In this document: positions 17,528-27,795 of the stretch, one piece after another | Layout: each line of letters begins with the position of its first letter | How positions within the stretch are numbered: the first letter of the stretch is position 1 | Assembly (NCBI RefSeq): GCF_000730645.1 | Contig: NZ_BBIU01000006.1 | Span: 1-64,000 of the forward strand | Direction of reading: 5' to 3' | DNA length: 64,000 bases | Origin: Pseudomonas parafulva NBRC 16636 = DSM 17004 | Lineage (GTDB): Bacteria > Pseudomonadota > Gammaproteobacteria > Pseudomonadales > Pseudomonadaceae | The notes under the pieces: generated by a model | What the model was told of the DNA's origin: nothing | The model's database searches: none | The model's input: the letters and a program-made list of their open reading frames with translations, nothing else | Made by a program: the position numbers and the translations under genes

Positions 17528-18610
17528 ATGAGCAAGCAGATTCTGATTCTTCCAGGTGACGGTATCGGCCCGGAAATCATGGCAGAGGCGGTCAAGGTGC
17601 TGGAGCTGGCCAACGACCGGTTCCAGCTTGGCTTTACCCTGGCCCATGACGTGATCGGTGGTGCCGCCATCGACAAGCACGGTGTACCGCTGGCAGATGA
17701 AACCCTGGAGCGTGCCCGCAAGGCGGATGCCGTATTGCTGGGGGCCGTTGGCGGGCCGAAATGGGACAAGATCGAGCGTGATATCCGCCCTGAGCGCGGC
17801 CTGCTGAAGATTCGCTCGCAGCTGGGGCTGTTCGCCAACCTGCGCCCGGCCATCCTCTACCCGCAACTGGCCGATGCCTCGTCGCTGAAGCCGGAAATCG
17901 TGTCGGGCCTGGACATTCTTATCGTTCGTGAGCTCACCGGCGGCATTTATTTCGGCGCACCGCGTGGTCAGCGCGAGCTGGAGGGCGGCGAGCGCCAGGC
18001 ATACGACACCCTGCCTTACAGCGAGAGCGAAATCCGTCGCATTGCCCGTGTCGGCTTCGACATGGCCCGTGTACGTGGCAAGAAGCTGTGCTCGGTCGAC
18101 AAGGCCAACGTTCTGGCCTCCAGCCAGCTGTGGCGTGAAGTGGTCGAAGACGTGGCCAAGGGCTACCCGGATGTAGAACTGAGCCACATGTATGTCGATA
18201 ACGCTGCCATGCAGCTGGTTCGTGCACCGAAGCAATTCGACGTGATGGTCACCGACAACATGTTTGGCGACATCCTGTCGGATGAAGCTTCCATGCTCAC
18301 CGGTTCTATCGGCATGCTGCCCTCGGCCTCGCTGGATGCCGACAACAAGGGCATGTACGAGCCATGCCACGGTTCGGCACCGGACATCGCCGGGCAGGGC
18401 ATCGCCAACCCGCTGGCAACCATTCTCTCGGTGTCGATGATGCTGCGCTACAGCTTCGACGAGGCAGTTGCAGCCGATGCCATCGAGAAGGCAGTCAGCC
18501 TGGTCCTGGACCAGGGTCTGCGCACCGGTGATATCTTCTCCGAAGGCTGCCGCAAGGTAGGTACGCAGGAAATGGGCGACGCAGTAGTCGCAGCGCTGCG
18601 GAATCTGTAA
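17528..18610 (+). CDS. leuB: 3-isopropylmalate dehydrogenase
   Basis: NAD-dependent oxidative decarboxylation of 3-isopropylmalate, the third specific step of leucine synthesis. The 360-residue protein has the family start [15 protein letters not shown], the [10 protein letters not shown] loop, catalytic Tyr and Lys regions and the cofactor-side [27 protein letters not shown] site precedes ATG 17528. It probably belongs to the leuCDB transcript. Confidence 0.97.
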   Translation: MSKQILILPGDGIGPEIMAEAVKVLELANDRFQLGFTLAHDVIGGAAIDKHGVPLADETLERARKADAVLLGAVGGPKWDKIERDIRPERGLLKIRSQLGLFANLRPAILYPQLADASSLKPEIVSGLDILIVRELTGGIYFGAPRGQRELEGGERQAYDTLPYSESEIRRIARVGFDMARVRGKKLCSVDKANVLASSQLWREVVEDVAKGYPDVELSHMYVDNAAMQLVRAPKQFDVMVTDNMFGDILSDEASMLTGSIGMLPSASLDADNKGMYEPCHGSAPDIAGQGIANPLATILSVSMMLRYSFDEAVAADAIEKAVSLVLDQGLRTGDIFSEGCRKVGTQEMGDAVVAALRNL

Positions 18611-18672
18611 TCTCTCTGGCCCGTCATCCCCAATCCCGATGGCGGCCCACTTTTAGCAAAGGTGTAGTTGCG

Positions 18673-19785
18673 ATGAAACGTGTAGGTCTGATCGGTTGGC
18701 GCGGCATGGTTGGTTCCGTGCTCATGCAGCGGATGCTGGAGGAGCAGGATTTCGACCTTATCGAGCCCGTGTTCTTCACCACCTCCAACATTGGTGGCCA
18801 AGGCCCCAGCGTGGGCAAGGAGACCGCTCCGCTCAAGGATGCGTACTCCATTGAAGAGCTCAAGACCCTCGACGTGATCCTGACCTGCCAGGGCGGCGAC
18901 TACACCAACGAGGTCTTCCCCAAGCTGCGTGAAGCCGGCTGGCGGGGCTATTGGATTGATGCTGCATCTTCCCTGCGTATGCAGGATGACGCGGTGATCG
19001 TGCTCGACCCCGTCAACCGCAAGCACATCGATCATCAGCTGGACGCTGGCACCAAGAACTTCATTGGCGGCAACTGCACCGTCAGCCTCATGTTGATGGG
19101 CCTGGGTGGGCTGTTCGAAGCTGGCCTGGTGGAGTGGATGAGCGCCATGACCTACCAGGCAGCCTCGGGTGCCGGTGCGCAGAACATGCGTGAGCTGATC
19201 AAGCAGATGGGCGCTACCCATGCCGCGGTGGCCGACGACCTGGCCAACCCGGCCAGCGCCATTCTGGACATCGATCGCAAGGTGGCAGAAGCCATGCGCA
19301 GCGACGCGTACCCGGCGGAAAACTTTGGTGTGCCCCTGGCCGGCAGCCTGATCCCGTGGATCGACAAGGAGCTGCCTAACGGCCAAAGCCGCGAAGAGTG
19401 GAAGGCACAGGCCGAGACCAACAAGATTCTGGGCCGGTTCAAGAGCCCGATCCCGGTCGACGGTATCTGCGTGCGTATCGGTGCCATGCGCTGCCACAGC
19501 CAGGCGCTGACCATCAAGCTGAACAAGGACGTGCCGATCGCCGACATCGAAGGCATGATCAGCCAGCACAACCCCTGGGTGAAGCTGGTGCCCAACCAGC
19601 GCGAGATCAGCATGCAGGAGCTGACCCCGACCAACGTCACCGGCACCCTGAACATTCCGGTTGGCCGTTTGCGCAAGCTGAACATGGGCTCCCAGTACCT
19701 GGGTGCCTTCACCGTGGGTGACCAGCTGCTGTGGGGGGCTGCAGAACCACTGCGGCGCATGCTGCGGATTCTGCTGGAGCGGTAA
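18673..19785 (+). CDS. asd: aspartate-semialdehyde dehydrogenase
   Basis: Reduces aspartyl phosphate to aspartate semialdehyde with NADPH, supplying lysine, diaminopimelate, threonine and methionine. The 370-residue protein has the NADP loop [14 protein letters not shown], catalytic Cys135 in GGNCTVSLM, the YQAASGAGA segment and [11 protein letters not shown] with the catalytic His. It matches the gamma-proteobacterial Asd type. A strong terminator follows. A non-catalytic paralogue lies at 23135, separated by the minus-strand M66 protease gene. Confidence 0.96.
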   Translation: MKRVGLIGWRGMVGSVLMQRMLEEQDFDLIEPVFFTTSNIGGQGPSVGKETAPLKDAYSIEELKTLDVILTCQGGDYTNEVFPKLREAGWRGYWIDAASSLRMQDDAVIVLDPVNRKHIDHQLDAGTKNFIGGNCTVSLMLMGLGGLFEAGLVEWMSAMTYQAASGAGAQNMRELIKQMGATHAAVADDLANPASAILDIDRKVAEAMRSDAYPAENFGVPLAGSLIPWIDKELPNGQSREEWKAQAETNKILGRFKSPIPVDGICVRIGAMRCHSQALTIKLNKDVPIADIEGMISQHNPWVKLVPNQREISMQELTPTNVTGTLNIPVGRLRKLNMGSQYLGAFTVGDQLLWGAAEPLRRMLRILLER

Positions 19786-19813
19786 TCGCTACTGCACTGC
19801 GGCTCATTCAAAT

Positions 19814-19847
19814 CGCCCCGCCTGGTTCTCCCAGGCGGGGCGTTTTT
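19814..19847 (+). terminator. asd terminator
   Basis: A 12-bp GC-rich stem (CGCCCCGCCTGG / CCAGGCGGGGCG) with a 5-nt loop followed by TTTTT. Confidence 0.92.
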
Positions 19848-19866
19848 CATTAAGCGCACATTGCGG

Positions 19867-22800
19867 TCAGTTTGGGAGGAGCGTGTACGAAAAGTCAGGC
19901 TCAGCGTCTTCACCGCGCTGTTGCAACGAGAGGGTGCCGGATGGGTCGGGGGTCAGGTAGAGGCCATTGTTTTCCTGTTGGATGGCCATTTGGGGGACCA
20001 AAGGTTTCGGGCTGTGCTTTACCCGCCAGAACAGTTTTTTGGTCTGCAAATCGCTGCAGGCCTGTAACGATAAGCGGTCGTTGAGGCACAGCCCGTCCGA
20101 GTTCATCAATAGTACGGTGGACATCATGAACGGAAATGGTGTGCTGGACGTACTGACCATATACCAGATTTTCGATGGCCCGCCTTGGTTGCTTGGGACC
20201 ATGGCAGCCTTGTCGCCAACCGTGGCCATGCACTGGTTTTGCTGGCACAGGGTAAACCTGGGAAGCGGAACTTTTCTCAGTTTCTGATCCTTTTGCAAGG
20301 CTGCGAGTGTGGCCCTGTCACTGGCGGCGGACGGCGTAATAAAACGCCCGGTCAGAGGTTCCTGCAGGTAGATTTCTGACGGGCCGTGTTCAAGGTCTTC
20401 TCGCGTCCGCCACAGTGTGTCGTTCGCGGGAAATCTGCATTCATCTGGGCGCAATGCGACATTGATGCATAGACCGGTAATCGACACGGGTTCAAAACTG
20501 TCGAACTGTCGAGGGTAAGCATTCTTCTTGGGCAGTCGCCACACAGCCTGCGCGTCGCATGCCGTGTATTTGATGCCGTCAGCCGTGGCTGCCAGGCAGG
20601 CGCTCTTTTCATCGGAATACAGCCAAGTAGGTGGCCAAGCCTGGGGTATCTGCTCCCCATGTTCGGCACCCATGGCGATGACCCCCGGTAGTGTGTTGCG
20701 CTCCAGCGCTCGCTCCTGCACGGTAATGTCGTCCACCTTGAGCACCGCCTTGACCGGTTCGCGCCCAGAGCTGACATTGAATACAGCGGTCCTGAGCGAA
20801 TCCTTGCGCATCGGCGCATGGTACAGCGGGTGCGATTCGGTCTTGTTGTCGCTGTAGTGAATGTCGATCCGATAGTTGTGGGGCGCTTGGTCTTCACCCG
20901 GCTGCAAGTGGTCGAGCGCGTTGCCATTACTGTCGGCCATCAGTTCCACGCCGTCCGCGCCTGTGGGGGTGATGAACAGCCCACGTTGGCCCTCCTGCAG
21001 TTTTACCGCTTGCGGGCTCCCTGTCAGGTCTTGTCGGCCGCGCCAGCGCACTTGAGTATCCGAGACCTCACAGGTGCGAAACGTGAGGGAGTAGTCCAGG
21101 CACTGGCCGGTGCTATTACGGATTACCAGCACAGGGGCAAGCTTGGTTTCGTCAGCATTTGCGGGTGCGACACGTTCTACCTGAAGCGCACTGCTGCCAT
21201 CGGCGCAACCCTGCAGCACAAGGCGGGTGCCCTGAGCCGCCAGGCAGCGACCGCCGTAAGTCACCAGCCTATGGGCGGTGCTGTCGATAGCGTTGGTGCT
21301 GGCGCTCAATGTGGTGGTCGTGGCAGGGCTGAAGACATTGCCGAAGTTGCTGATGATGGCTGGATAGATCTGGTTGATGCCGTCCTGGTTGTGGTCGGGG
21401 CTCGAGAAGGTCGTGACAAGCGTATGTACCGGTACGCCGGTTTCGATAGGTTCAGGCTCGGCGCCATGGGTTGTCAGCAGCGCGGGCTGGGCGCTAGGGG
21501 CAATGCCGTTGTCCAGGCTGGCTTCTTTCCGTGCAGCCAACGTGGAGGTTGTAGCCGTAATGGCCGCGTTGGCTGCCTGCGCCGGGCGGTGGTCGTCGCG
21601 CACCCCTGCATACTCAAGGTTATCGGGGAGGGTGCCGAAACGCCGCTGGACCACCAGGGTCTGCTGGTGCGTATAAGGGGCGATGTAGCGTTTCCAGCTT
21701 GATCGTCTCGAGCCTTGGCCAAGGGTCTCGAACTCATCGATCAATGGCGCGGATGCCGTGCTAGGGTGCCAGGGCGCGGCCGCAAGCGAGCCCAATACAT
21801 GCCCGAAATAATGTTTGCCCAAGTAGTCCACGGGCAGGCTGTAACGTTGTGGATCCGGGTGGGTGTTGGGCAGGAAGATGTTGTCGTAAGCGCGATAAGC
21901 CCAGTCTTCATAACGACCGGGGGTGTCATGCGGCAGCCCTAGGCCATGACCCGTTTCGTGCCAGTAACCATCTGGGATGGCTGGGTAGTTGCAACTGTTG
22001 CCACCGCAACTTGCAGCTATGCCCGGGGGAAGCACCGGCATGCCATCCGGCGCATCGAGCAGTTGCCCGGTAATTGCTACCGGGAACCCCGGTTTTTTGT
22101 CGCCCAGGTTCGATGCCGCCCGCCAGTAATTACCCATGCCTACTTTGGAAGGCAGCGTTTTGTCGCCAAATTCAGCCCATTGCATACCGTTGCTCTGGTT
22201 GTATACGTGGGGCTTGCCGTCGGGGCCGATGGCAATGATGTTGGGCCAATAGGCCATGCCGGTACCCAGGTACAGCCGCTGGGTGGGCAGTTCCGAGAGC
22301 ATTTCGCGAGCGGCGATACGGGCAGTGAGCGGCTGCAGTTCGCCGTCGAACTGGTCGAGTGTGGTTTTGCAGTTGGACCGGTCTTTGAAGATACAGCCTT
22401 TGATATTCATCAAGGCTAGCCCATTGCTTTCTGGCGTCATGAACACAAACTTTGAGGCCGGCAATGTGCCGTTCATGTCGGCCCGGCCAGCTTGCTGAAA
22501 GCTGAGTGTTGTCTCGGGCCTGAAGAGATTCCAGGGGATCTGGTAGGAAAATGTCCCGCTTCGATACGGCGGATAGCTACCTTCGATAATGTTCCCGGAA
22601 AATGTGTTCTCCTGATCATAGGTAGCTGCCGCGGGTAGTGCCTCTGGGCGGCTCATCAACACGGTGCTTCGCTTGCCATCCGCCTCGATAACCAGTTCAA
22701 CATCGGTCATTGAGGCGTGTGGCCTGAACATGACCAGCGCGCTTTTATCCGGGACCAACAGTGGGTCGAAAATGCGGCGGGTGGCCGCTACTACATGGGT

Positions 22801-22959
22801 CTGTGCGAAATCCACTTCCCCCGCCAGGGGGCCCTGTAAATCGTTGCGCAGCGTGGGTGCCGGCTGCAGGTTATCCTGTGCCGCAGCCGGCCAGGCAAGC
22901 AGGCTTGCCCCTGCAATCGTGAGGCAGCGCGCAAGCCTTGATATCGAGCAAGCAATCAT
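19867..22959 (-). CDS. secreted M66-type zinc metalloprotease with C-terminal lectin-like repeats
   Basis: A 1030-residue exported protein with a Sec signal peptide (cleavage near AAA-QD, residue 28). Residues about 60-450 form a metalloprotease region with HETGHGLGLPH (His334, Glu335, His338, His344), an HExxHxxGxxH zinc site most like the StcE/TagA/dictomallein group (M66), which cleaves glycoproteins in other bacteria. The C-terminal half (about 570-1030) holds at least three repeat blocks, each with a Cys-containing segment, a W-R turn and a G-L/R-F-I-T-P strand, resembling beta-trefoil lectin repeats. It is an accessory insertion between asd and its paralogue. Substrate unknown. Confidence 0.8.
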   Translation of the reverse strand: MIACSISRLARCLTIAGASLLAWPAAAQDNLQPAPTLRNDLQGPLAGEVDFAQTHVVAATRRIFDPLLVPDKSALVMFRPHASMTDVELVIEADGKRSTVLMSRPEALPAAATYDQENTFSGNIIEGSYPPYRSGTFSYQIPWNLFRPETTLSFQQAGRADMNGTLPASKFVFMTPESNGLALMNIKGCIFKDRSNCKTTLDQFDGELQPLTARIAAREMLSELPTQRLYLGTGMAYWPNIIAIGPDGKPHVYNQSNGMQWAEFGDKTLPSKVGMGNYWRAASNLGDKKPGFPVAITGQLLDAPDGMPVLPPGIAASCGGNSCNYPAIPDGYWHETGHGLGLPHDTPGRYEDWAYRAYDNIFLPNTHPDPQRYSLPVDYLGKHYFGHVLGSLAAAPWHPSTASAPLIDEFETLGQGSRRSSWKRYIAPYTHQQTLVVQRRFGTLPDNLEYAGVRDDHRPAQAANAAITATTSTLAARKEASLDNGIAPSAQPALLTTHGAEPEPIETGVPVHTLVTTFSSPDHNQDGINQIYPAIISNFGNVFSPATTTTLSASTNAIDSTAHRLVTYGGRCLAAQGTRLVLQGCADGSSALQVERVAPANADETKLAPVLVIRNSTGQCLDYSLTFRTCEVSDTQVRWRGRQDLTGSPQAVKLQEGQRGLFITPTGADGVELMADSNGNALDHLQPGEDQAPHNYRIDIHYSDNKTESHPLYHAPMRKDSLRTAVFNVSSGREPVKAVLKVDDITVQERALERNTLPGVIAMGAEHGEQIPQAWPPTWLYSDEKSACLAATADGIKYTACDAQAVWRLPKKNAYPRQFDSFEPVSITGLCINVALRPDECRFPANDTLWRTREDLEHGPSEIYLQEPLTGRFITPSAASDRATLAALQKDQKLRKVPLPRFTLCQQNQCMATVGDKAAMVPSNQGGPSKIWYMVSTSSTPFPFMMSTVLLMNSDGLCLNDRLSLQACSDLQTKKLFWRVKHSPKPLVPQMAIQQENNGLYLTPDPSGTLSLQQRGEDAEPDFSYTLLPN

Positions 22960-23134
22960 TGGGGGTATCCCTGACGTTAGCCATTGTTGATGACCACGTT
23001 AAGGTGCAGGCATAAAGGGGGGTACTGGCATAATTATCAGGTGCCAGGCTTTGCAGGGGGGTGAATTAAGGTTTGGGTATGCTGCGCCACTGATTCGCAG
23101 TAAAGTGCCGCCCCTTTACCCGTGAGGACCAAAC

Positions 23135-24139
23135 ATGAGCCAACCCCTGGATATCGCCGTTGTGGGCGCCACCGGCAGCGTCGGTGAAACGCTTGTACAG
23201 GTCCTCGAAGAGCTGGACTTCCCGGTACGCACCCTGCACCTGCTGGCCAGCATGGAGTCGGCAGGTAGCAGCGTGATGTTCGCCGGCAGGAAGCTCAAGG
23301 TGCGTGAAGTCGACAGCTTCGATTTCGCCCAGGTCAAACTGGCGTTCTTCGCGGCGGGTGCCACGGTCAGCCAGGCATTTGCCCGCAAGGCGGTGCAAGC
23401 GGGCTGCACGGTAATCGACTTGTCTGGCGCGCTGGTCGGCGCGCTGCCAGTTGTGCCAGAGGCCAATGCCGAGCAGTTGGCGGGGGGCAGCACCCCGGCA
23501 CTCATCACCAGCCCTTGTTCGGCGGCGGTCGCCGTTGCGACCACGCTAGCGCCGCTTCGGCACCTGCTGGACATCGAGCGCGTCCAGGTGGTGGCGTCGC
23601 TGGCGGTGTCTGCCCAAGGGCGCGAAGCGGTCAGCGAACTGGCGCGGCAAACAGCCGAGTTGCTGAACGCTCGCCCTCTGGAGCCACGGTTCTTCGACAG
23701 GCAGGTGGCGTTCAACCTGCTGCCTCAGGTTGGTACCCCAGATGACCAGGGCCATACCGCCGTTGAGCGCCGCCTGGTGCAGGAGCTGCGGGCTGTGCTG
23801 GGCCTTCCCGACCTGAAACTCTCGGTTACCTGTATTCAAGTACCGGTGTTTTTCGGCGATAGCTTCAATGTGGCAGTGCAGAGCCGTGGTGCGGTCGATC
23901 TTGACGCGGTCAACCAGGCGTTGAACGAGGCGCATAGCGTCGAACTGGTGGAGCGTGATGATTATCCGACCCCGGTTGGGGACGCAGTGGGCCAGGACGT
24001 GGTCTATGTTGGACGTGTACGCCAGGGTATTGATGATGCGCAGCAACTCAACCTGTGGTTGACCACCGACAATGTGCGCAAGGGCGCCGCGCTCAACGCG
24101 GTGCAAATAGCGCAATTGTTGATTAAAGACAGGCTGTAA
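23135..24139 (+). CDS. Asd-like protein (USG-1 homologue), probably non-catalytic
   Basis: A 334-residue protein with the NADP-binding loop VVGATGSVGETLVQVLEEL and overall fold of aspartate-semialdehyde dehydrogenase, but altered active site. A Cys remains (SPCSAA). The SGAG segment is replaced by VSAQG, and the usual Arg and His of the R-V-P-V-x-x-G-H-S block are replaced by Gln and Asp (CIQVPVFFGDS). Such proteins are called USG-1 and sit beside truA or asd in gamma-proteobacteria; their role is unknown. A GTGAGGA site precedes ATG 23135. fimV follows after 71 bp. Confidence 0.85.
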   Translation: MSQPLDIAVVGATGSVGETLVQVLEELDFPVRTLHLLASMESAGSSVMFAGRKLKVREVDSFDFAQVKLAFFAAGATVSQAFARKAVQAGCTVIDLSGALVGALPVVPEANAEQLAGGSTPALITSPCSAAVAVATTLAPLRHLLDIERVQVVASLAVSAQGREAVSELARQTAELLNARPLEPRFFDRQVAFNLLPQVGTPDDQGHTAVERRLVQELRAVLGLPDLKLSVTCIQVPVFFGDSFNVAVQSRGAVDLDAVNQALNEAHSVELVERDDYPTPVGDAVGQDVVYVGRVRQGIDDAQQLNLWLTTDNVRKGAALNAVQIAQLLIKDRL

Positions 24140-24210
24140 AAGATACTGGCGAGCACGTCTGTTCAGCTTCGCCTGCACGTTTCGGGACGATCCATACAAG
24201 GGAAGAGTTC

Positions 24211-26760
24211 ATGCTTCGAATTCGCAAACTGGTTCTGGCCATGGCTGCAGCATCGGCGCTGTCGTCTGGCATGGCGAATGCCTTGGGCCTGGGGGAACTG
24301 ACCCTCAAGTCGGCGCAGAACCAGCCGCTCGATGCCGAGATCGAACTGCTCGATGTACGCGACCTCACCGCTGCCGAAGTGGCGCCCAGTCTGGCGCCCG
24401 CCGAGGATTTCACCAAGGCTGGCGTGCCTTTTGCCAGTGGGCTGCAAGATCTCACCTTTACCCCGGTGATCAACCCAAACGGCAGAAGCGTGCTGCGGGT
24501 GACGTCCAGCCAGCCCATGCCCGGCCCTGTGGTGAAGTTTCTGGTGCAGGTGATGTGGCCCCAAGGCCGTCTGCTGCGCGATTACAGCGTGATGCTCGAC
24601 CAGGCCAAGGCCCAGGGTGGGCAGGCGGCGCCCGGCAATGTAGCGCCCGCGGTCACTGCGGCCGGCAGTTACACTACCCAGCGCCGCGATACCCTCTGGC
24701 AGATTGCCGCGCGCAACGCACAGGGCGGCTCCATTCAGCAGACCATGATCGCGATCCAGGTGCTTAACCCGGATGCGTTCATCGGCAACAATATCAACCA
24801 GCTCAAGGTGGGGCAGGTGCTGCGCCTGCCGGACTCGCAGCAGGTTCAGAGCATTCCCCAGGGCGAGGCCAACCGCGAGGTTGCCGAACAATATGCAGCC
24901 TGGCGTGAGGGGCGCCGGCTGGGTCCCCGTGCCCGCCAGCTGGACGCGACCCGCCGTGGTACCGCCGGCGCCGCGCCTGCGGCGATTGCCCAAGGCGACA
25001 ATCTGCGCCTGGTCAGCCCGGGCAACCAGGCCGGCGCGAGTCAGGCCAAGGCGTTGAACGACAAACTGGCCGTGGCGCAGGAGAGCCTGGACACGAGCCG
25101 TCGTGACAACGAAGAGCTGCACAGCCGCATGACGGACCTGCAAAGCCAGCTGGACAAACTTCAGCGTCTTATCGAATTGAAGAACGACCAGTTGGCCAGG
25201 CTTGAGGCTCAAGGGGCAGCCACCCCTGCGGCCGATGCTGCCACGCCGGCCCAGCCCGCGGTGGACGCTGCCGCACCCGTGCAGCCTGTCGCCGACGCCG
25301 CGAGTACCGCTGCTGTAACCCAGCCACCTGTTGCAGTACAGCCGGTGATCGAGCCGGCCCCTGCCGCAGCCGATACGGCGCCCCCGGCCGCTCAGGCTGA
25401 CGCGCCAGCTGCTCCCGATGCATTGGAGCAGATCCTCGGTAACCGTTGGCTGCTATGGTTGATCGCCGGCTCGACGCTGCTGGTGTTGGCGCTTCTGTTG
25501 TGGCTGCTGGCACGTCGGCGCAAGGCGCAGCAGGAGGCCGAAAAACACCTGCGCATGGCGCGGGCGCTGGAGGAAGAGCAGATTGCGGGCTTTGACCCCG
25601 ATGTTGGCAGCCTTGAAGGTGTCGAGGTTTCACCGCCAACCGTGACCCTGTCCCCGGCTGTGGTGGCTGCCTCCGCAGCGGCTGCCACCGCGGCGGAAAA
25701 ACCGGCGGCACCGGAGCCGGTGGCCGATTCATACGCCGCTGTACTGGTGCAGGTCGAACAGTGCCTGGCAGAAGGCCGCCTCAACCGCGCGGCCGAGCTG
25801 CTGGAGCCTGCCATTGCCGCCGCCCCTGGGCGTGACGACCTGCGCCTTAAGCTGATGGAAGTGTATGCCCGCCAGGGTGACCAGAACGCATTCGTGGAGC
25901 AGGAGCATAAGCTGCCGGCCAATACCACCAATACGGCAGAGGTGGCCAGGCTCAAAGAGCGCTACCCGGCGATGATCGCACTGGCCGCCGCTGGCCTGGG
26001 GGCCGCCGCATTGGCCGCCAAGATGGACGAGCAATATGTTCAGGGGCTTCTGGATGAGCAGCCGGCACCGACAGAAGCGCCTGTAGCCCAACCACAGGCT
26101 CCCGACGAAGTACCCACCCTCGAGGCGTCGGACCCCGAGGCTTTGGACAGCAGTTTCGACTTGAGCCTGGACGAGCAGCAGGCCGGCGCAGACGATGACT
26201 TCGAAGCGATGCTGGCCCAGGCCAAGGCTGAGGTTGCTGCGCAACCCGCGGCGGACCTGTCCGATTTCGATCTGGATATCGATGCACCTGGCGCGCCAGC
26301 CGGCCCAGGCGATACGCCGGTCGACGTGGCAGCCGAGTTGGAGGCATTCGACAGCGCGCCAGAGTTCGACCCGGTGTCCGAGTTCGACCTGCCTTCGGAC
26401 TTCGACCTGTCATTGTCACTGCAGGACGACGACTCGCCCGCGGCGAACAGCTTCGCGTCGGAACTCGATGACGTCAACGCGGAGCTGGACAAGCTGTCGC
26501 AAAGCCTGGAGTCGCCCTCGCTGGAGCCCCATTTCACCGCTGAGGATGCTGCGGCCAATCCAGAGCCCGAGCCCGTGGATGACCTGGACTTCGACTTCTT
26601 CTCGGGGGCCGACGAGGTGGCGACCAAGCTTGACCTGGCTCGCGCCTACATCGACATGGGTGATCACCAGGGCGCGCGCGACATCCTTGATGAGGTGGTA
26701 AAGGATGGTGACCAGCGCCAGCGTGAAGAGGCCGAAGACATGCTGTCGCGCCTGGTTTGA
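24211..26760 (+). CDS. fimV: FimV/HubP-family polar peptidoglycan-binding protein
   Basis: An inner-membrane hub that in Pseudomonas supports type IV pilus function and polar signalling. In 849 residues it shows a signal peptide, a periplasmic domain with a LysM fold (about 150-205, YTTQRRDTLWQIA...LKVGQVLRLP), a coiled coil (about 280-335), an Ala/Pro-rich linker, one membrane segment (about 411-436) followed by RRRK, and an acidic cytoplasmic part ending in the conserved FimV helix-turn-helix repeat (LDLARAYIDMGDHQGARDILDEV). Short Phe-Asp-Leu repeats occur around 690-740. Confidence 0.93.
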   Translation: MLRIRKLVLAMAAASALSSGMANALGLGELTLKSAQNQPLDAEIELLDVRDLTAAEVAPSLAPAEDFTKAGVPFASGLQDLTFTPVINPNGRSVLRVTSSQPMPGPVVKFLVQVMWPQGRLLRDYSVMLDQAKAQGGQAAPGNVAPAVTAAGSYTTQRRDTLWQIAARNAQGGSIQQTMIAIQVLNPDAFIGNNINQLKVGQVLRLPDSQQVQSIPQGEANREVAEQYAAWREGRRLGPRARQLDATRRGTAGAAPAAIAQGDNLRLVSPGNQAGASQAKALNDKLAVAQESLDTSRRDNEELHSRMTDLQSQLDKLQRLIELKNDQLARLEAQGAATPAADAATPAQPAVDAAAPVQPVADAASTAAVTQPPVAVQPVIEPAPAAADTAPPAAQADAPAAPDALEQILGNRWLLWLIAGSTLLVLALLLWLLARRRKAQQEAEKHLRMARALEEEQIAGFDPDVGSLEGVEVSPPTVTLSPAVVAASAAAATAAEKPAAPEPVADSYAAVLVQVEQCLAEGRLNRAAELLEPAIAAAPGRDDLRLKLMEVYARQGDQNAFVEQEHKLPANTTNTAEVARLKERYPAMIALAAAGLGAAALAAKMDEQYVQGLLDEQPAPTEAPVAQPQAPDEVPTLEASDPEALDSSFDLSLDEQQAGADDDFEAMLAQAKAEVAAQPAADLSDFDLDIDAPGAPAGPGDTPVDVAAELEAFDSAPEFDPVSEFDLPSDFDLSLSLQDDDSPAANSFASELDDVNAELDKLSQSLESPSLEPHFTAEDAAANPEPEPVDDLDFDFFSGADEVATKLDLARAYIDMGDHQGARDILDEVVKDGDQRQREEAEDMLSRLV

Positions 26761-26809
26761 CAGCGCGCCGAGTTGGCCGGGGCAGCACCGCCCGGCCGGT
26801 TTTACCCGT

Positions 26810-26835
26810 AACGGCAGCCCTCCCAGGCTGCCGTT
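26810..26835 (+). terminator. hairpin between fimV and truA
   Basis: A perfect 10-bp stem, AACGGCAGCC / GGCTGCCGTT, with a 6-nt loop. Only a short T-containing tail (GTCGTT) follows and it runs directly into a TATAAT (26841-26846), so it may end fimV while the truA promoter starts. Confidence 0.45.
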
Positions 26836-26840
26836 GTCGT

Positions 26841-26846
26841 TATAAT
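26841..26846 (+). promoter_or_regulatory. -10 element of the truA promoter
   Basis: A perfect TATAAT lies 35 nt before the truA start. The -35 region is not convincing. It follows the fimV hairpin immediately. Confidence 0.4.
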
Positions 26847-26881
26847 CGCCGCTATTTAGTCTTTCTACAGGTTTCAGTTTC

Positions 26882-27736
26882 TTGGACATCATCGACACCG
26901 CTGCCGCAGAATCGGCGGCCGAAGGCTACGCCCGTATTGCCCTTGGCGTGGAATACAAAGGTGCCCGCTATCGCGGGTGGCAGCGTCAGGCCAGTGGCGT
27001 GCCAAGTGTCCAGCAAGCGCTTGAAAAAGCCTTGTCGAAAGTCGCCAACGAACCGATTTCGGTTGTATGCGCCGGCCGTACCGATGCGGGGGTACACGGC
27101 TGTGGTCAAGTGGTGCACTTCGACACCCGTGCGGTGCGTGACGAGCGTGCCTGGACCATGGGTACCAATTTCAACTTGCCCCACGACATCAGTGTGGTCT
27201 GGTCCAGGCCCATGCCGGCCGATTTCCATGCCCGGTTCAAGGCCTGCGCCCGGCGTTATCGCTACGTGATCTACAACGACCCCATCCGCCCGGCGCACTT
27301 GGCCGAGGAGGTCACCTGGAACCACCGGCCACTGGATGTGCAGCGCATGGCCGAAGCCGCGCAGAGCTTGCTGGGCACGCACGACTTCAGCGCGTTCCGT
27401 GCCAGCCAGTGCCAGGCCAAGTCGCCGATCAAGCACATCTATCACCTGCGCGTTACCCGTCACGGGCAGATGATCGTGTTGGACGTGCGCGCTACGGCGT
27501 TTTTGCACCACATGGTGCGCAATATCGCGGGTGTGCTCATGGCCATTGGCGCCGGGGAGCGCCCGGTGGAGTGGGCGCGTGAGGTGCTGGAGGGGTGTGA
27601 CCGCCGCCATGGTGGCGTCACAGCCCACCCGTTCGGGCTCTACCTCGTGCAGGTGGAGTACCCCGATGAGTTCGCCCTGCCGCAGCGTTATATCGGCCCA
27701 CACTTTCTCACAGGCTATGAGGCATTGGCAGACTGA
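26882..27736 (+). CDS. truA: tRNA pseudouridine(38-40) synthase
   Basis: Converts uridines 38-40 in the anticodon arm of many tRNAs to pseudouridine. The 284-residue protein has the family start [17 protein letters not shown] and the catalytic Asp68 in [11 protein letters not shown]. The frame has no ATG before the conserved core; a TTG at 26882 is the only good start, with ACAGG 11 nt upstream. It is followed by trpF after 59 bp, whose promoter overlaps the truA stop region. Confidence 0.93.
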   Translation: MDIIDTAAAESAAEGYARIALGVEYKGARYRGWQRQASGVPSVQQALEKALSKVANEPISVVCAGRTDAGVHGCGQVVHFDTRAVRDERAWTMGTNFNLPHDISVVWSRPMPADFHARFKACARRYRYVIYNDPIRPAHLAEEVTWNHRPLDVQRMAEAAQSLLGTHDFSAFRASQCQAKSPIKHIYHLRVTRHGQMIVLDVRATAFLHHMVRNIAGVLMAIGAGERPVEWAREVLEGCDRRHGGVTAHPFGLYLVQVEYPDEFALPQRYIGPHFLTGYEALAD

Positions 27737-27770
27737 CGCACGCTAGGGCATTTGCTAACATTCGGCCTTT
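27733..27770 (+). promoter_or_regulatory. trpF promoter
   Basis: CTGACG (27733-27738), a 17-nt spacer and TAACAT (27756-27761) with an extended -10 TGC. The 17-mer at 27754-27770 is identical to that of the gltX promoter (6183-6199). Confidence 0.5.
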
Positions 27771-27795
27771 CACCGTGTTAACAGGGTCGCTGTCC

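Noticed and set aside
20818..21702. 294-codon plus-strand frame over the protease gene
   Set aside because: The minus strand encodes the signal peptide, zinc motif and repeats; the plus frame has no domain.
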